Assembly: GCA_014607495.2 (NCBI GenBank)
Contig: CP053155.1
Coordinates: 8,184,001 to 8,248,000, forward strand
DNA: 64,000 nt
Reading direction: 5' to 3'
Origin: Carposina sasakii
Taxonomy: Eukaryota > Arthropoda > Insecta > Lepidoptera > Carposinidae
Part shown: positions 1-10,899 of the stretch, piece after piece
Layout: each line of letters begins with the position of its first letter
Position numbering within the stretch: position 1 is the stretch's first letter
Made by a program: the position numbers and the translations under genes
The notes under the pieces: model-generated
Told to the model about the DNA's origin: nothing
The model's input: the letters and a program-made list of their open reading frames with translations, nothing else
The model's database searches: none

Positions 1-568
1 CTTTTTACGATAAAAAGTGATGTTAAAGATACCTCTTTTAAATCAGATTTGTTCATTTTACAGACAAACCAGAGCGATTTAAGCCTCAATTTTTATATCA
101 ATAGATTTGCCTTAACACACTCTAAACACGCATGGTTGCACTTTTTTTTAATATTGTGTAATTTTTTATTAAAATGCAAAAATATGTTTTGTCGTTTACG
201 CTTTTTTAGTTTAAGATAGTCTCTCTCAGTCGGCTACTCTTTGCAGTCGGCCTCCAGCCTTAATCGACGATGGGTCTATGTCAGTCGTTTTCCCGCGCTG
301 TTATTTTTCTATATTCAAATTTTAATTCACTATTTACTGGGTGACATTAGTAGGTATCTAAGGGTAAATGTATATTAGGTACTACAAAAGGAACTAGAAA
401 CTAGCGGGAAGCAAGATCAAACGTAGCAATAATTGAGTCGTATTACTTAGACAATAAAATTATTATGGCGATATTTTACCTGTACTTTATTCTAGTAAAG
501 CCCCGCATTACTAGAATAAATCAGACGTTCTGGCTACCCCATTGGGGAATGCAGCCGTGTGTATCCAG
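1..568. other. Gene-free AT-rich stretch with one hairpin
   Basis: No coding region is recognisable. A perfect 13-bp inverted repeat lies at 486-498 and 508-520 (TTTATTCTAGTAA and its complement) around a 9-base GC-rich loop. Nothing else stands out. Confidence 0.5.
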
Positions 569-944
569 GGTGTAAAAAGACAACGTTGTTATTTTAATAC
601 CTCGTATTCTTTGTAACGTAACGATCATTTTTTTCTATGAAACCAACCCTGGGAAACGAAAAATTTAATTTTTTATTTTTTTTATTGCAAGCAATGTATT
701 CGATTGACAATTAATGTACCTACAAAACTACCATATTTAAATATTAATATGGTATCTTTAAGAAAAATGTTTATTAACTGTTTCCAAATTATTAAAAAAA
801 AAATGCTGATATTCATGTAACTTTGGACCTCAATATCTTGGAAACTCGTAGTTTCCCAGGGGTGCTTCCATAGAAAAAAATGATAGTGATGTTACAAAGA
901 ATACGAGGTATTAAAAGAACAAAGTTGTCTTTTTACACCCAGTA
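569..944. mobile_element. Foldback MITE with about 95-bp terminal inverted repeats
   Basis: The left end (GGGTGTAAAAAGACAAC...) reappears as reverse complement at the right end (...GTCTTTTTACACCC). Similarity runs inward for about 95 bp, through the shared segment AATACCTCGTATTCTTTGTA. There is no coding capacity, so this is a non-autonomous DNA element. The right half also resembles the 11494-11869 repeat family (GGACC..CAATATCTTGGAA, CTTCCATAGAAAAAAATGAT), so the two families are probably related. Confidence 0.75.
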
Positions 945-1239
945 TGTATGTATGTATTATAGTGATTCAATCTAACGATTAGCCGTTTTGCTGAGATAGA
1001 GAAAATGAGACCGTAGCCAATGTAACAGTATCGTACCGAACAAGAAAGCATCCGACACGCTGAAGCTAACGAATACAACTGCACTTTAAACCTAAAAAGT
1101 TAAGAATTATTGATACAGGCTCAAGTTAAAAATTAAATAAGTTTTTAGGTGCTGCTGTAATATAATTTTATTGCTGAACGGGTTGTCTGTAGTGAAAAAA
1201 TCCTTTATCGTTAGTTCAGAATAAATCGAAAACATATTT

Positions 1240-1634
1240 GGAATCCCATACATAAACACGATACGACGTGTCGCGTCGTAGAATACTACGACGAACGTCG
1301 TAAAAATTTACGAAGCGAAATCGTAATATTCCACGATTAATGGCATGACGCCTTTGATACTATGCAGGATGAATAATTGTCTCGTTATTCATGAAAGAAA
1401 AAATGGATGGAACCAGTACCTTAAAGAGTATCTGTTTTTTAGCAGGAGCAGAACGTGTCTAGTGTGGTCTATTTTTTAAATTAACTGCATTGTGGGACGT
1501 TACGATGTCACGTCGTAAATTTTTATGATTATCGTCGTAGATTTCCACGAAGCGACGTCGCATCGTGAAACGACGACGAAAAGTTTTTTTCGTACGACAC
1601 AATGTCGTCGTATAATGTTTATGTATGGAAGCCC
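1240..1634. mobile_element. Foldback element rich in CGTCGT/ACGACG
   Basis: Inverted ends CCATACATAAACAC..TACGACG (left) and CGTCGTATAATGTTTATGTATGG (right) enclose about 390 bp. Both arms are crowded with CGTCG/CGACG and TCGTAAA, while the centre (about 1340-1490) is ordinary AT-rich DNA. There is no ORF. This is a non-autonomous inverted-repeat transposon whose arms are far more CpG-rich than the surroundings. Confidence 0.65.
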
Positions 1635-2373
1635 TTAAGATACGTTCGTCACTTTTCTTATTTATATTTATTTACCAACATTTACCAACAATTAGTAAAC
1701 TGAAGAAGTGAAGTCGCCGTGTGTTACCGAACGAAATGATATTTCAACGTGGCGAATGTAGATCCTTTTTCTGCCACTTCGCAGATAATTAGATAAACGC
1801 GCATATTCCAAATACTCATAATAATATCAAATATAGGCAAAGTGTGAGCAATTAACTATTCAATTTGAATTTGGAATTACTGTTACATAATTATTGTTAT
1901 AGCGATCTATGAAGATTTCAATAAATCCGTGGGACTCGCGAATTTCGTAAAAGTTTCAAGGTACGTATATGCATTTTGGATTTATTGTTTAGCTTATGCT
2001 TCACCTTAAATTTATCTGGAATAAATGTCAAAATACATGTAATAAGTAAGTACGATATTCTTTCAAAAATATTTTGCATGAATTTATTGGAGAGCTGAAC
2101 TATATGCGTATAACTGAATAATTTGTAAGAGGAGATACAGAGATAGCACAATTACAAAAGTAAATCTTATTTATAAAAAAATATGTACTCTGATATTCAA
2201 GTAACCCTTTGAGCTAAATCTTGCGGTGGGAAATAAAAATACACGAATGGATTTTTGTAACTTTAATCGTTATATTCAATAATTTATATATATATACATA
2301 GAAGGCATCTCATACAATAATAAATTACATTTAAATCATTGATGGTTCAATCAGGTTTTTGGCGGTCAGGTAT
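1635..2373. other. Intergenic, 3' flank of the 66-aa cuticle gene
   Basis: Nothing recognisable apart from short AT runs. The part next to 2374 should hold the 3' UTR of the leftward gene. An ATTAAA-type poly(A) signal on the minus strand is possible near 2262-2267. Confidence 0.35.
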
Positions 2374-3132
2374 TCAAAGGTAGTAAGAGTATGGGGAGGC
2401 GTAGCTGTAGGCTGAGTAGGCGTACGGCGAGTAGGCTGAGTAGCCGGCGTAGCCGAGAGGGGTTGTGTATGCGGCAGCTACGGGCGCGGTGTACGCTGCG
2501 TAGGGAGCTGCGTAGTATTGGGGCTTGGCGAAGGCCACAGCCAGGAGAGCGAAGAAGATGAGCTAGAAAAGAAATTAAATATAAATGACGCGTTGGAGAT
2601 GTATTGGTTTTGAATTCATTTTAATTAAGCTACATTAAAAACCAAGTATGTCTTAGTTCAAAATTTACTTCTAGAACACAGTTTCGCCTGATTGCCTGAT
2701 TTAAAAAATATTCACTTCACGAGAACAAAAAAAAAGTATTTAACACTTGGTGCATGTGAACTTTGATAAATGAATTTGTTTGAATATGTTTTGTGGGATC
2801 CACAAACAGACAATTTTAAGATTCATTTAAAATAATACCATACATAGTCTTTGTTATAAGTATTGAGTTTAATCTGCCAATTAGGAAAAAAACAAGAATT
2901 AAGAACTTAATAAAATTTTGTTACAAAACTTTATATTTAAAAGGTTTACTTGTAAGCTCAAATCTCACAACACTCGATGAAATTATTAGATTAAAATTAA
3001 TTAAATATTAAAATAATATATAGGTATGGAACAGGTATTCAATGTAAATTGAAAACAAAGATTTTAACTTAAAAATTGAATCTGCGGATATAAAAATAAA
3101 AATTGGCACAATGTACTCACGTATTTGAACAT
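2374..3132 (-). CDS. Small Ala/Tyr/Pro-rich cuticle-type protein, 66 aa
   Basis: Two exons read leftward: 3121-3132 (Met-Phe-Lys-Tyr, donor GTGAGT) and 2562-2374 (acceptor TTTTCTAG), joined in phase 0 across a 558-bp intron. Residues 5-16 (LIFFALLAVAFA) form a signal peptide with likely cleavage before KPQYY. The mature chain of about 50 residues is low-complexity Ala/Tyr/Ser/Pro with AYTAPVAAAYTTP repeats and ends YASPYSYYL. Chains of this kind are known from insect cuticle (cuticle protein 16.5-like or CPH-type, without a chitin-binding R&R domain), so an extracellular structural role is inferred. The start is fixed by the splice site and by the same 4-codon first exon in the sister genes. 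Length and composition match those genes. Family is fairly sure, exact orthology unknown. Confidence 0.85.
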
Positions 3133-3166
3133 GTTGATTGTTGTTTAGTCTGGATGTCTGTAAAAC

Positions 3167-3199
3167 ACTGACGATGGAAGGAATCCGTACGAATATATA
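3167..3199 (-). promoter_or_regulatory. Core promoter of the 66-aa cuticle gene
   Basis: On the minus strand a TATATAT box (3193-3199) precedes an arthropod initiator TCAGT (3167-3171) by about 28 bp. Exon 1 starts translation 35 bp further on. Confidence 0.65.
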
Positions 3200-3705
3200 A
3201 GGATCCTCGATGACCCTATTGTACTGGCATCGGCGCAGACGCAGCTCGAGGACAACACGATCGGGACCTGACTTGAATAACTTGGCTGCACATATATATG
3301 TCCATCAATATTTTGATCGAATGATTCAGTATATGTGTATGCTACTGTTTTATTTGTAGAGTATAAAATTACGATACGAGCTATAATAGAAGCGCTCCAG
3401 TTAAGCTTCTTCTTTATACCACAATCCGAGTTGTAGAAAATACATACTAATAGACCCTAGAATATGTACCTATATATATATATATATTCTTCTTATTTAT
3501 TTTCATATGTTATTTTCTCTGATTATAACTATTTCGTACTATAAGCAAACACCGGCAATTTTGACGGAACCTCATAAAAAATCGAAGGTTCGAGTTTTAA
3601 ATATGTGTAACCTACCTAGTTTCATATTTCAAAAGGTATCTATAGGTTTTCTTCCATTTGTTAAAATTAAGTGCTTATTACCTGAAACAATCCAATGTTA
3701 CGAAA

Positions 3706-3893
3706 ACAGGGTGTAACAAAAGGTATACGCTCGAAATCACACGTTTATTTTATCAGATGGTATGGAAAATTCCTGAACAAAGAACATGAATTCTTGAAAA
3801 AGAAACGTGATTTCGAATCTGACATTTTGTGGATATGTTCTCTTTATTTACATAGCAGTTCGCTTTACATAACCGTTCTATTAGGGACACCTG
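3706..3893. repeat. Diverged copy of the CAGGGTGTAACA foldback MITE
   Basis: Begins CAGGGTGTAACAAAAGG and ends with a decayed complement (CATAGCAGTTCGCTTTACATA...). It matches the better preserved 53886-54145 element at both ends and in the internal TTGAAAAA/CGAAATCA stretch. Open frames in it are accidental. Confidence 0.5.
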
Positions 3894-4214
3894 AATAACA
3901 CATTCTTGTTTGCAAAAAGAATTACAAAAAAATAATAATAATATTCGGACGCAGTTTTAATACTAAATAGCTGTATAAAGTTAAAAACATCCTGTACATG
4001 TGTCCGTGATTCGGTGCCTAATCACCCGGGCAAGGATCTAGTCATACGCGTGTCATGGAGCTAATACAATGGGAAGTTGTTAAAGTTAATATAATCTTCC
4101 GACTAACAATGTAGCCTTCGCAATGTAAATCAATGGATAACATCTCGCATAGACTTGGCACTCTAACGTAATCAATATTTGCAATTGCTCGGCGGCGGCG
4201 GCAGCGATACTATC

Positions 4215-4330
4215 CTTACTAGTAGACTATTATACCTATAAATGCGAAAGTAACTCGGCTTGTCTGTCTGTCTCGCTTTGACGCCAAATCTACTGAAATT
4301 TGGTACATAACAAATCTAGGGCCTGAGAAT
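4215..4330 (+). repeat. 5' fragment of a Helitron-like (Lep1-type) repeat
   Basis: ATAAATGCGAAAGTAACTC followed by a TGTCTGTCTGTC stretch is the typical 5' portion of lepidopteran Helitron-like repeats. No matching CTAG end is present nearby. Confidence 0.45.
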
Positions 4331-4337
4331 GGACATA

Positions 4338-4710
4338 CTTTGTCATCATCATCTTCCTGCCCTTATCTCATTATTTAAGGCTTGAGCAGACCGGATGCGT
4401 GTGCGTGCACGTAAGCGTAGACGTGCACGTACCGCTGGGTTGTAAAGTATGGAACTGTATAGGCATGGGCAGACCGCATGCGTATGCGTAGACGTAAGCA
4501 TAGATGTCAAGCGGTGACAGTTCCATACATTAAAGTCAGAGGTACGTGTACGTCTACGCTTACGTACACGCATACGCATCCGGTGTGCTCGAGCCTTTAT
4601 GGTGTCGGCGCAACATGGTTTCTTTCGAAACTCACATTGCCAAAGTTTTGGCATTTGTTTTTACGGCCGGCTGCCTGCCTGACGCCAACCCTTCTCGGGT
4701 ATAGCTAAGT
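4338..4710 (+). repeat. Retroposon fragment interrupted by a MITE
   Basis: CATCATCATCTTCCTGCC..TCATTATTTA (4338-4377) continues after the inserted MITE as TTATGGTGTCGGCGCAACATG...TACGGCCGGCTGCCTGCC...GGGTATAGCTAAGTGACAA. A second copy without insertion lies at 5265-5390. It shows the uninterrupted site (CATTATTTACGGTG) and so proves that the MITE arrived later. Confidence 0.6.
4378..4596. mobile_element. PIF/Harbinger-type MITE, copy 1 (219 bp)
   Basis: The termini AGGCTTGAGCAGACCGGATG and its near-complement (CATCCGGTGTGCTCGAGCCT) are flanked by a direct TTA at 4375-4377 and 4597-4599. Removing the element and one TTA restores the sequence seen in the sister repeat at 5275. A 3-bp TWA duplication is the hallmark of PIF/Harbinger. 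The interior repeats the motif ATGCG..CGTA(G/C)ACG several times in both directions, giving a strong foldback. Confidence 0.75.
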
Positions 4711-4784
4711 GACAATTTTTTGAAAAATCCGCACATGAAATAAATTCAGTGGTACAGGCCCGTGACTGGTATCGAACCATACTT

Positions 4785-4875
4785 TGTATCCCGGGAAAAT
4801 ATGTTTTTCACGGATAATTTCGACATTTTGTTTTTCTGCAGTATACGTGGACAGAGGCGCGGGTGTCGTAGTAGA
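4785..4875 (+). repeat. 3' fragment of a Helitron-like repeat
   Basis: ATCCCGGGAAAATATG, GATAATTTCGACATTTTG and a decayed CGTGGACAGAGGCGCGGGTG correspond to the 3' part of the full-length elements at 42828 and 53874. Confidence 0.5.
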
Positions 4876-5264
4876 GTTTTTAATAAACAAAAGATGTTGA
4901 AACACCTCTTTTATGTGTATACTCCATGGCAAGGACCAAATCAACACATTCTTCAATTGTACACGTGTAAGTAGTTGTATTTTGTTTCTATGATAAAGTC
5001 CAGGCATGAGATGATCTTTTTGTTATCTAACTTAGTTCCATGAAGCACTGCGTTCTTGAAACACGCGGTGTTTACACCACAAAGGCTTTCAAGGATCACA
5101 AACACAAAGGATTGCTTTAGATATTTTTACAGTGAAATATGCACGTATCGTAAGTATTGATTGGACTTTTTACGACAGAAAATGCATAGTTTAGTAAAAA
5201 ATTGTGAAAAAATATTACGCTCAATGTAATTCATTGCAATATTCGAAAATTAAACATAATTTTC

Positions 5265-5390
5265 CCGATCTTACCCCATTATTTACGGTGTTCGGGGCAA
5301 TATGGTTTTGAATTTGGCGATTGTTTTAGGTACGGCCGGCTGCCTGCTTAACGCCAACCTTCTTCCTCTTGGGTATAGCTAAGTGACAAT
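5265..5390 (+). repeat. Second copy of the GGCCGGCTGCCTGC retroposon fragment
   Basis: Same order of landmarks as 4338-4710 (CATTATTTA, GGTGTTCGGGGCAATATGG, TACGGCCGGCTGCCTGC, GGGTATAGCTAAGTGACAA) but without the inserted MITE. Confidence 0.6.
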
Positions 5391-5737
5391 TTCAGTACTT
5401 ATTGTATATGTAAGTATTTATTTAAAAACAAAAACAATAACAGGAATAAAGATTTTTTTTTATGGTGAATTCACTAAGCATTATTTTTATTGATAAAAAA
5501 ATGCGGTCTCTTGAAACTTACTCTACCTGAACTAAGTGGGTATGGAAAAATATTACCTATAAGCCGTATTTTTTGGTAAGAGGTATTTTTCTGTTATACG
5601 TTGTTGTCTATTTTAGACTAAGTACATAACATCTCTCCATCATATTTTTATACATTCAGTGAGAACATTTAATCTGAAAAGGTACCAACTAAAGATTCTC
5701 TATAAAATATTTGATAATTTTATTTTGATAAAATATT

Positions 5738-5825
5738 AAAATAAATAAAGTCTTCACCCGAATCAGACTTGAACTCATAACCACTCGCAAACCGTGCTTT
5801 CGCTCTAACCCACTGAGCTAAATTT
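5738..5825 (-). repeat. tRNA-like sequence (SINE head or tRNA pseudogene)
   Basis: The minus strand reads TAGCTCAGTGGGTTAGAGC (A box) followed by GAGTTCAAGTCTGATTC (decayed B box) and GGGTGAAG. It is related to the tRNA-like repeats at 12.6, 33.8 and 36.2 kb. The T-stem and anticodon stem do not pair properly, so it is not called a functional tRNA gene. Confidence 0.5.
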
Positions 5826-6375
5826 TATTTTTATTTTATACCTTTTATTTTTTATGTACGCTTACTTCATCAGAACACAGATTGTAAACATGATTTAGGT
5901 TTTTGTGTGATTTATCTATTAATATTATAAAATATTCATCATGTCTCTGTGTCACCTAATTATCATAATACGAGCTTCAGTATTTTAGTTATATTCCGAG
6001 ATAAGGTAACGCAGAGTTTATCCCTGAAAACAATCATATTGTTTCAGTTACATTGTTCCTGATATAAAAACTAGAAGCGTAACATAAACTTTAGTTCCCG
6101 ATTCTATTATATTTAGGCCCTAAACGGAATAGATTTATTAACTCATGATAAAGCCCGAGATATCCAAATCAACTGTTGCAGTTAAAGGCGGTCTAAACCT
6201 GTTCAAATAGAAAATAACAGACATACTCTTCCAGATGATATCGTTAACCTTGCTACGGTTACTGATCTTTTACTATGCGGCATGCATTCTTACGAATGCA
6301 TAGGCAGTACCACACACATACAAGTTGTATGTAGCGGACTTTGCACGTCAATTCTGTACATATCTTAACAAAATA

Positions 6376-6785
6376 GGGCGCTTTTCCACTAGATGACACG
6401 GCCACGACACAACCACGACAACGACACAACCACGGCTTTTTTAGAAGCATAAAACCTCGAGCACACCGGATGCGTATGCGTACACGTAATCGTAGACGTA
6501 CACGTACCTCTGAGTTGTAATGTATGTAACTATATAGGCACGGGCAGACCGGATGCGTATGCGTAGACGTAAGCATAGACGTCAAGCGGTGACAGTTCCA
6601 TACATTAAACAGAGGTATGTGTACGTCTACGCTTACGTGCACGCAAACGCATCCGGTGTGCTCGAGGCTTAATGAATTAAATAGTATGGCTCGTTTTTCC
6701 ACGATAGACGACACGGCCGTCCATATTAGATGACGAAATGGTGTGGTCGTGTTTTTGTCGTGTCGTCTAGTGGAAAAACGCCTAT
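6376..6785. mobile_element. Foldback element hosting a nested MITE
   Basis: The left arm (GCGCTTTTCCACTAGATGACAC, CACGACACAACCACGAC) and the right arm (GTGGTCGTGTTTTTGTCGTG, TCTAGTGGAAAAACGCC) are reverse complements. TA lies on both outer sides, suggesting but not proving a TA duplication. A Harbinger-type MITE sits inside at 6453-6669. Without it the host element is about 190 bp. Confidence 0.65.
6453..6669. mobile_element. PIF/Harbinger-type MITE, copy 2 (217 bp)
   Basis: Same family as 4378-4596: termini AACCTCGAGCACACCGGATG and CATCCGGTGTGCTCGAGGCT, flanked by TAA at 6450-6452 and 6670-6672. It lies inside another foldback element, so it is the younger insertion. It creates a long spurious open frame (6259-6879, minus) that should not be annotated. 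Confidence 0.75.
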
Positions 6786-8190
6786 ACACCTGTTGCTTCG
6801 TGACAACCTGGCTCCACGCTACATGAAACTCTATCATTATAGTTATAAAATAAAAATTGTCTGTACATACGACTGACACAAAACAATGCCATGCGTATAT
6901 GTAATCACATTATTATATAAACTGAATCTTACTATATTGTTATAAAGTGCATAATCGAATATTGCACTATCACAAAGGATATAGCAGACCATAGTTATGG
7001 TGGTGACTTAAATGTGGGTGTCCATATCGGTTACGATCAAGGTCGCAATAATCGTTTAAACTTGAACTTGAATTCGGTAATAATATGTTTCGACGACCTA
7101 TTCATTACTCAAGCCTATAATTAATATTTCTCTTTTATGATATCGAATGAGCCATTAATTTAAAAGAAGTCGTTTAATAGGGCATCTCGTATAATCTTTG
7201 TTCATGAACCACCTTATTTGTCATAGGGTACATCAGTTCTGTACATAAAAGGTACCTACCTATTATATCCCAAACAATATTGAGTCATAGGTAAATCCTA
7301 CATCCTTGAAATTTACATCTGAATAGGCGATGTTCGTTCGTCGTTGGTAAATACAGCATATACAATCTTTTGATACAGAATGCAGTCTTACGTTGAGATA
7401 GATAGTAATCATTCTCTGTGCTATCTGGCAAAACTTAGTAACCAAAAATATAGTAGGAAGTATCACCTAGAAAGCATCAAAACACCTTTGTAAACACATT
7501 AGCCGATATATACAGGGTAGCGGAAAGGGATCTCGCCTCATTTCAGGGTAGACCCGAGGAATTAAACTGGAACCCTCCTAAAATAACTCAGGGAATGTAC
7601 CTTCAATAGGGCCTGTTTCCATCATTAAATTTATTACAAATTAAATTACAATTAAAATGAGAATTACAACGGTGTACTAAAATATTTTAGAGTAATCTAT
7701 ATGTAACCTTTTTCTTAAAAAATTCGGATGGAGATTCTATAAATTAATTACTAGTATTAACGATTTGTACTGATAGGTATAGTTCTATTGAACAATCTTA
7801 GTTGGCTAGCTTAAGCTACGAATAGTTCCTTTAATTTGATGGTTGTTGTAAAATTAGACGCCCCCGTCTAAATAAAAAAAGTTCATTTTAAAGCCAGCCT
7901 ACGAGGTCTCGTAAATATTAGATACATACTACGCACAAAAGTAAATTAATTAAGTATCATTGTCGATTAGGTACCTAATCAAATTAGGTAGGCATGAACA
8001 CGCTCAAAGAGATGGAGTGACGTAAAGTGACGTCACACTTGTCATATTGTGTATCGTATGGTTCCATTAATGTAGGTTACAAGACATTTTACATCAGTTT
8101 CGTGATATTGCGTATTATTGCTTCAAATATATGTCATGATTTATTGTTAACCTAGATTTACCTTTATCTGAATTTACTGACGGAGAAAAT
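6786..8190. other. Gene-free AT-rich stretch
   Basis: No conserved coding frame, tRNA or clear transposon ends. ACAGGGTAG at about 7515 resembles a repeat terminus, but no partner was found. Confidence 0.4.
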
Positions 8191-8440
8191 CTATACATAT
8201 AATAAAAATGTAACGGATCGCTGTCTGTACATGGAAGATATATGAGAAAAAGAGACCTTTATCAACGCAATAATAACAACGATTTTTGGAATTTTTGTCT
8301 CTTTGCCGGTTTGTCTGTTTGTCTATGCGTTTGTGCACGCTAATCTCAGAAACGGCTGAACCGATTTGGATGCAGTTTTCAGGAATATATTGTGACAGGT
8401 CCCACTTAGCATATAGGCTACTTTTTTTCCGGGAAAATGT
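8191..8440 (+). mobile_element. Helitron-like repeat, 3'-truncated
   Basis: Starts TCTATACATATAATAAAAATG after an A, as in the full copies, continues through AACGGATCGCTGTCTGTACA and GAAACGGCTGAACCGATTT, and stops at GGGAAAATG before the GC-rich hairpin and CTAG end. Confidence 0.65.
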
Positions 8441-8753
8441 TTTTAAAACATACATGTTTTATATTAAGGAATAAGGAATCTTGCAGAGATAAGCACGCCT
8501 TTGTATTATATTTTTTTAAATATTTGTATTTATTGTTATGTTTTGTGTACAATAAAGAATAAGAATAAGGAACTCGGGGGAAGAGCAACTTGTCACTGAT
8601 CATTTACTATTATCCCCACTATGCAAAACTGACAATGGGATCTCTTTTATGATCCTGCAGTTCTGGCCACCCTGTTTCGGGAGCACAGCTTTGTGCATAA
8701 TGTATGTATCACTCACAACGTATTTTTATAATAACCAATCAGACTTTTAAAAG

Positions 8754-9058
8754 TTACAGCCCTGCGCGGGCGCCAGTGTAAGCTATGGTCGCGCTATAGT
8801 CTGCTATAACCGGAGCGGTGTATACAGCAGCTATTGGACCTCCATATGCTGCTATCGGAACAGTATAAGCTACACTTAGCCACGGTTATAACCATGCAGG
8901 CAATAAGTCATTGTAAGATCCTGAGACTCGAGTAAAGTAGTACCTACTCGTACCTAATAATTTTGTAAGGGATAAAAGAATCAGTACGAGTAGGTGCCTA
9001 ATTTTTTTTAACTGCATCTGGAATTATTTACCAGATATTCTTAGTAAATTTTGTACAT
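8754..9058 (-). pseudogene. Decayed cuticle-type gene
   Basis: Relic of a gene like the one at 10494-10899, read leftward. The exon-1 remnant (9047-9058) keeps ATG-TAC-AAA-ATT, but the donor is destroyed (TACTAAG where the intact gene has GTAAGT). The exon-2 remnant encodes IACMVITVAK, then the frame slips. The next frame gives VAYTVPIAAYGGPIAAVYTAP and runs to a stop at 8754-8756. The signal-peptide end (..AK) and the AYTAP repeat are still recognisable, but the order is broken by the frameshift and the repeat is eroded. Non-functional copy, probably from an old duplication of the plus-strand gene 1.6 kb away. Confidence 0.75.
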
Positions 9059-9469
9059 TTTACTTTGCATTCTTAGCAACTTAAATACGGCTATGTTTCA
9101 TGATGGCAGCAGGATTGCCTTATACTGTCTTTAGCTCTGAATTCAAGATAAGGATCAAAAGTGGTGCTTATGCAAAAAAGAAACATTGTTTTTTTTTTCA
9201 TGGTAGGTAAGGTGAGTGTAAATATTTTATTTCAGAAATATGTAAGTAATATTAATTTTATTTATACATATGTTCCTATTTCTCATTGTACAATACACAT
9301 TTAAATTTAAAACATAAAATGTAAAAATGTACTATGTTAGTCCAATTTAAAAAGCAGTTTTTGTTGAAATGATGATTTTACCGAGAATTATCAAAGAAAA
9401 ACGTAACTGAATAATCTATACCATAGACCCTTCTGTCAGTTCTTCAGAAAACACTTCGGTAAATATTAA

Positions 9470-9592
9470 TAAAATGCATTTATTAAAGACAAGGGACGCC
9501 CACGACTTCATCCGCGTAAACTTTAGAATTCCCGTTATTTCTGTTTCCGTGGGAATTTCGGGAAATGCCTTCTTAGTAGAACTAAGTAGGTC
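9470..9592 (-). repeat. 3' fragment of a Helitron-like repeat (CCCACGG subfamily)
   Basis: The minus strand reads GGCATTTCCCGAAATTCCCACGG ... AACGGGAATTC ... ACGCGGATGAAGTCGTGGGC, the 3' portion of the subfamily whose 5' part is seen at 20883-21355. Confidence 0.5.
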
Positions 9593-10190
9593 ACAAAAGG
9601 GAGCCACGGACTAAACATCAGGTTTTTGGCTTAAGTAGTTTGGCGCGGCATTAATGCGTCAGCCAGAACATGTTATTTTATATTTAATCATCCTTAAATA
9701 TGTATTTTTTCATTATAGTTAAATACACGAGTTATAAAACGCTATTGTACAACATTATTGTCTCTCTAAGGTATTGTTCTTGTCACTTGTCATGCAGGCC
9801 GAGAGCTATTGCGTCAGAGGTCAGCTAGCACGTGTCTTGGCTACTTATGTCTATGTCTACAGGAGAATACTATTGAGAATTATTTTATAAAGTGCATTCA
9901 ACATTTGTACTTTCACCTTAATTTCGTCTTATATTAAACTTTTTATCAAGTTCGGCGTGTGTTTTTGTGTCTCAAATTTTGTGAATAAGTTCTTCGTAGT
10001 CGGCTATTTTCGAATAATATACCACTTTTGTTACACACTGTATAGAAAACTGGAATAATCTTAAAGTAAGGATTATATTTTCCTGACGCAATATTTCCCC
10101 TTATTGCAAAAAAGATTACTTTTTATGTCTATAATAGAGGTATTTTTCAATAAGGAAATATTACTAGAATAAGTAATAGCTGTTAATAGC

Positions 10191-10226
10191 AGTTCTTTTG
10201 TTATAATAAATTATAACAAAAGAACT
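10191..10226. repeat. Perfect 16-bp hairpin
   Basis: AGTTCTTTTGTTATAA and its exact complement are separated by TAAA. No flanking features explain it. Confidence 0.7.
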
Positions 10227-10413
10227 ATAAAGATAGCTCTATGAGCAACATACATAGTTACCTAAGCGAAAAAGCGATCGAAGATAGTAGCATACGTTTG
10301 AGTATCCAAAAAAAACGGAGGCAAGGTCTAACATAGGTCGCTTTCTGCATGTTGATCACACGTCTAGTACGCAGCGTGTATGCAATCCCCGGAGTGACCG
10401 CAAACGATGCATG

Positions 10414-10449
10414 TATTTAAGTTGGTCCCATCTTCGTAACGCTATCATT
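10414..10449 (+). promoter_or_regulatory. Core promoter of the 97-aa cuticle gene
   Basis: TATTTAA at 10414-10420 and initiator TCATT at 10445-10449, about 31 bp apart. The start codon follows at 10494. Confidence 0.6.
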
Positions 10450-10493
10450 CATTCACCCTTCTAGCACAGAACAGTAGGAAAAAAAATACCAAC

Positions 10494-10899
10494 ATGTACA
10501 AAATTGTAAGTTAACCTGCTGTTTATTTGTGAAAAATAGCACTTCAAATATTCTTTCTCTCTTTTAATAAAGAAAAATATACTTGGATTACTACAAACTC
10601 TATTTTTATATTTTAAGGTTATCTTCGCTGCCTGCATCGTCATTGCAGTTGCCAAGCCTGGCATCCATTCTGTGGCTTACCCTGCTCCATTGGCAGCGTA
10701 CACAGCCCCTGTTGCTGCCGCATACACTGCCCCGCTTGCCGCCGCATACACAGCCCCTGTAGCTGCTGCATATACGGCTCCTTTTGCTGCCGCATACACT
10801 GGACCTATTGCCGCGGCATACACTGCTCGTGTAGCCGCACCCTTAGCCGCAGCCTATACCGCCCCTTATGCCGCAGCGTACACCACTCTTCTGAAGTAA
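10494..10899 (+). CDS. Cuticle-type AYTAP-repeat protein, 97 aa
   Basis: Exon 1 is 10494-10505 (Met-Tyr-Lys-Ile, donor GTAAGT) and exon 2 is 10618-10899 (acceptor ATTTTAAG), with a 112-bp phase-0 intron, the shortest of the set. The signal peptide VIFAACIVIAVA (residues 5-16) precedes KPGIHSVAYPAPLAA. The body is an almost perfect tandem of an 8-residue unit, AAAYTAPV/L/F, seven to eight times, with variants (TGP, TAR), ending AAAYTTLLK. Unlike the minus-strand sisters it lacks the YASPYSYYLRR tail. No R&R chitin-binding domain is present. It is inferred to be a structural cuticle component secreted by epidermis. A start at the in-frame Met at 10672 would lose the signal peptide and is rejected. 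Confidence 0.85.

Larger units (their letters stand above)
9060..10413. other. Intergenic stretch upstream of the 97-aa cuticle gene
   Basis: Apart from the Helitron fragment and a hairpin at 10191-10226, no genes or repeats are recognised. Its 3' part should carry the upstream regulation of the gene at 10494. Confidence 0.35.

Noticed and set aside
6259..6879. 206-codon open frame on the minus strand
   Set aside because: It runs straight through a nested MITE and its host foldback element; the openness comes from repeated CG-rich words, not from a conserved protein.
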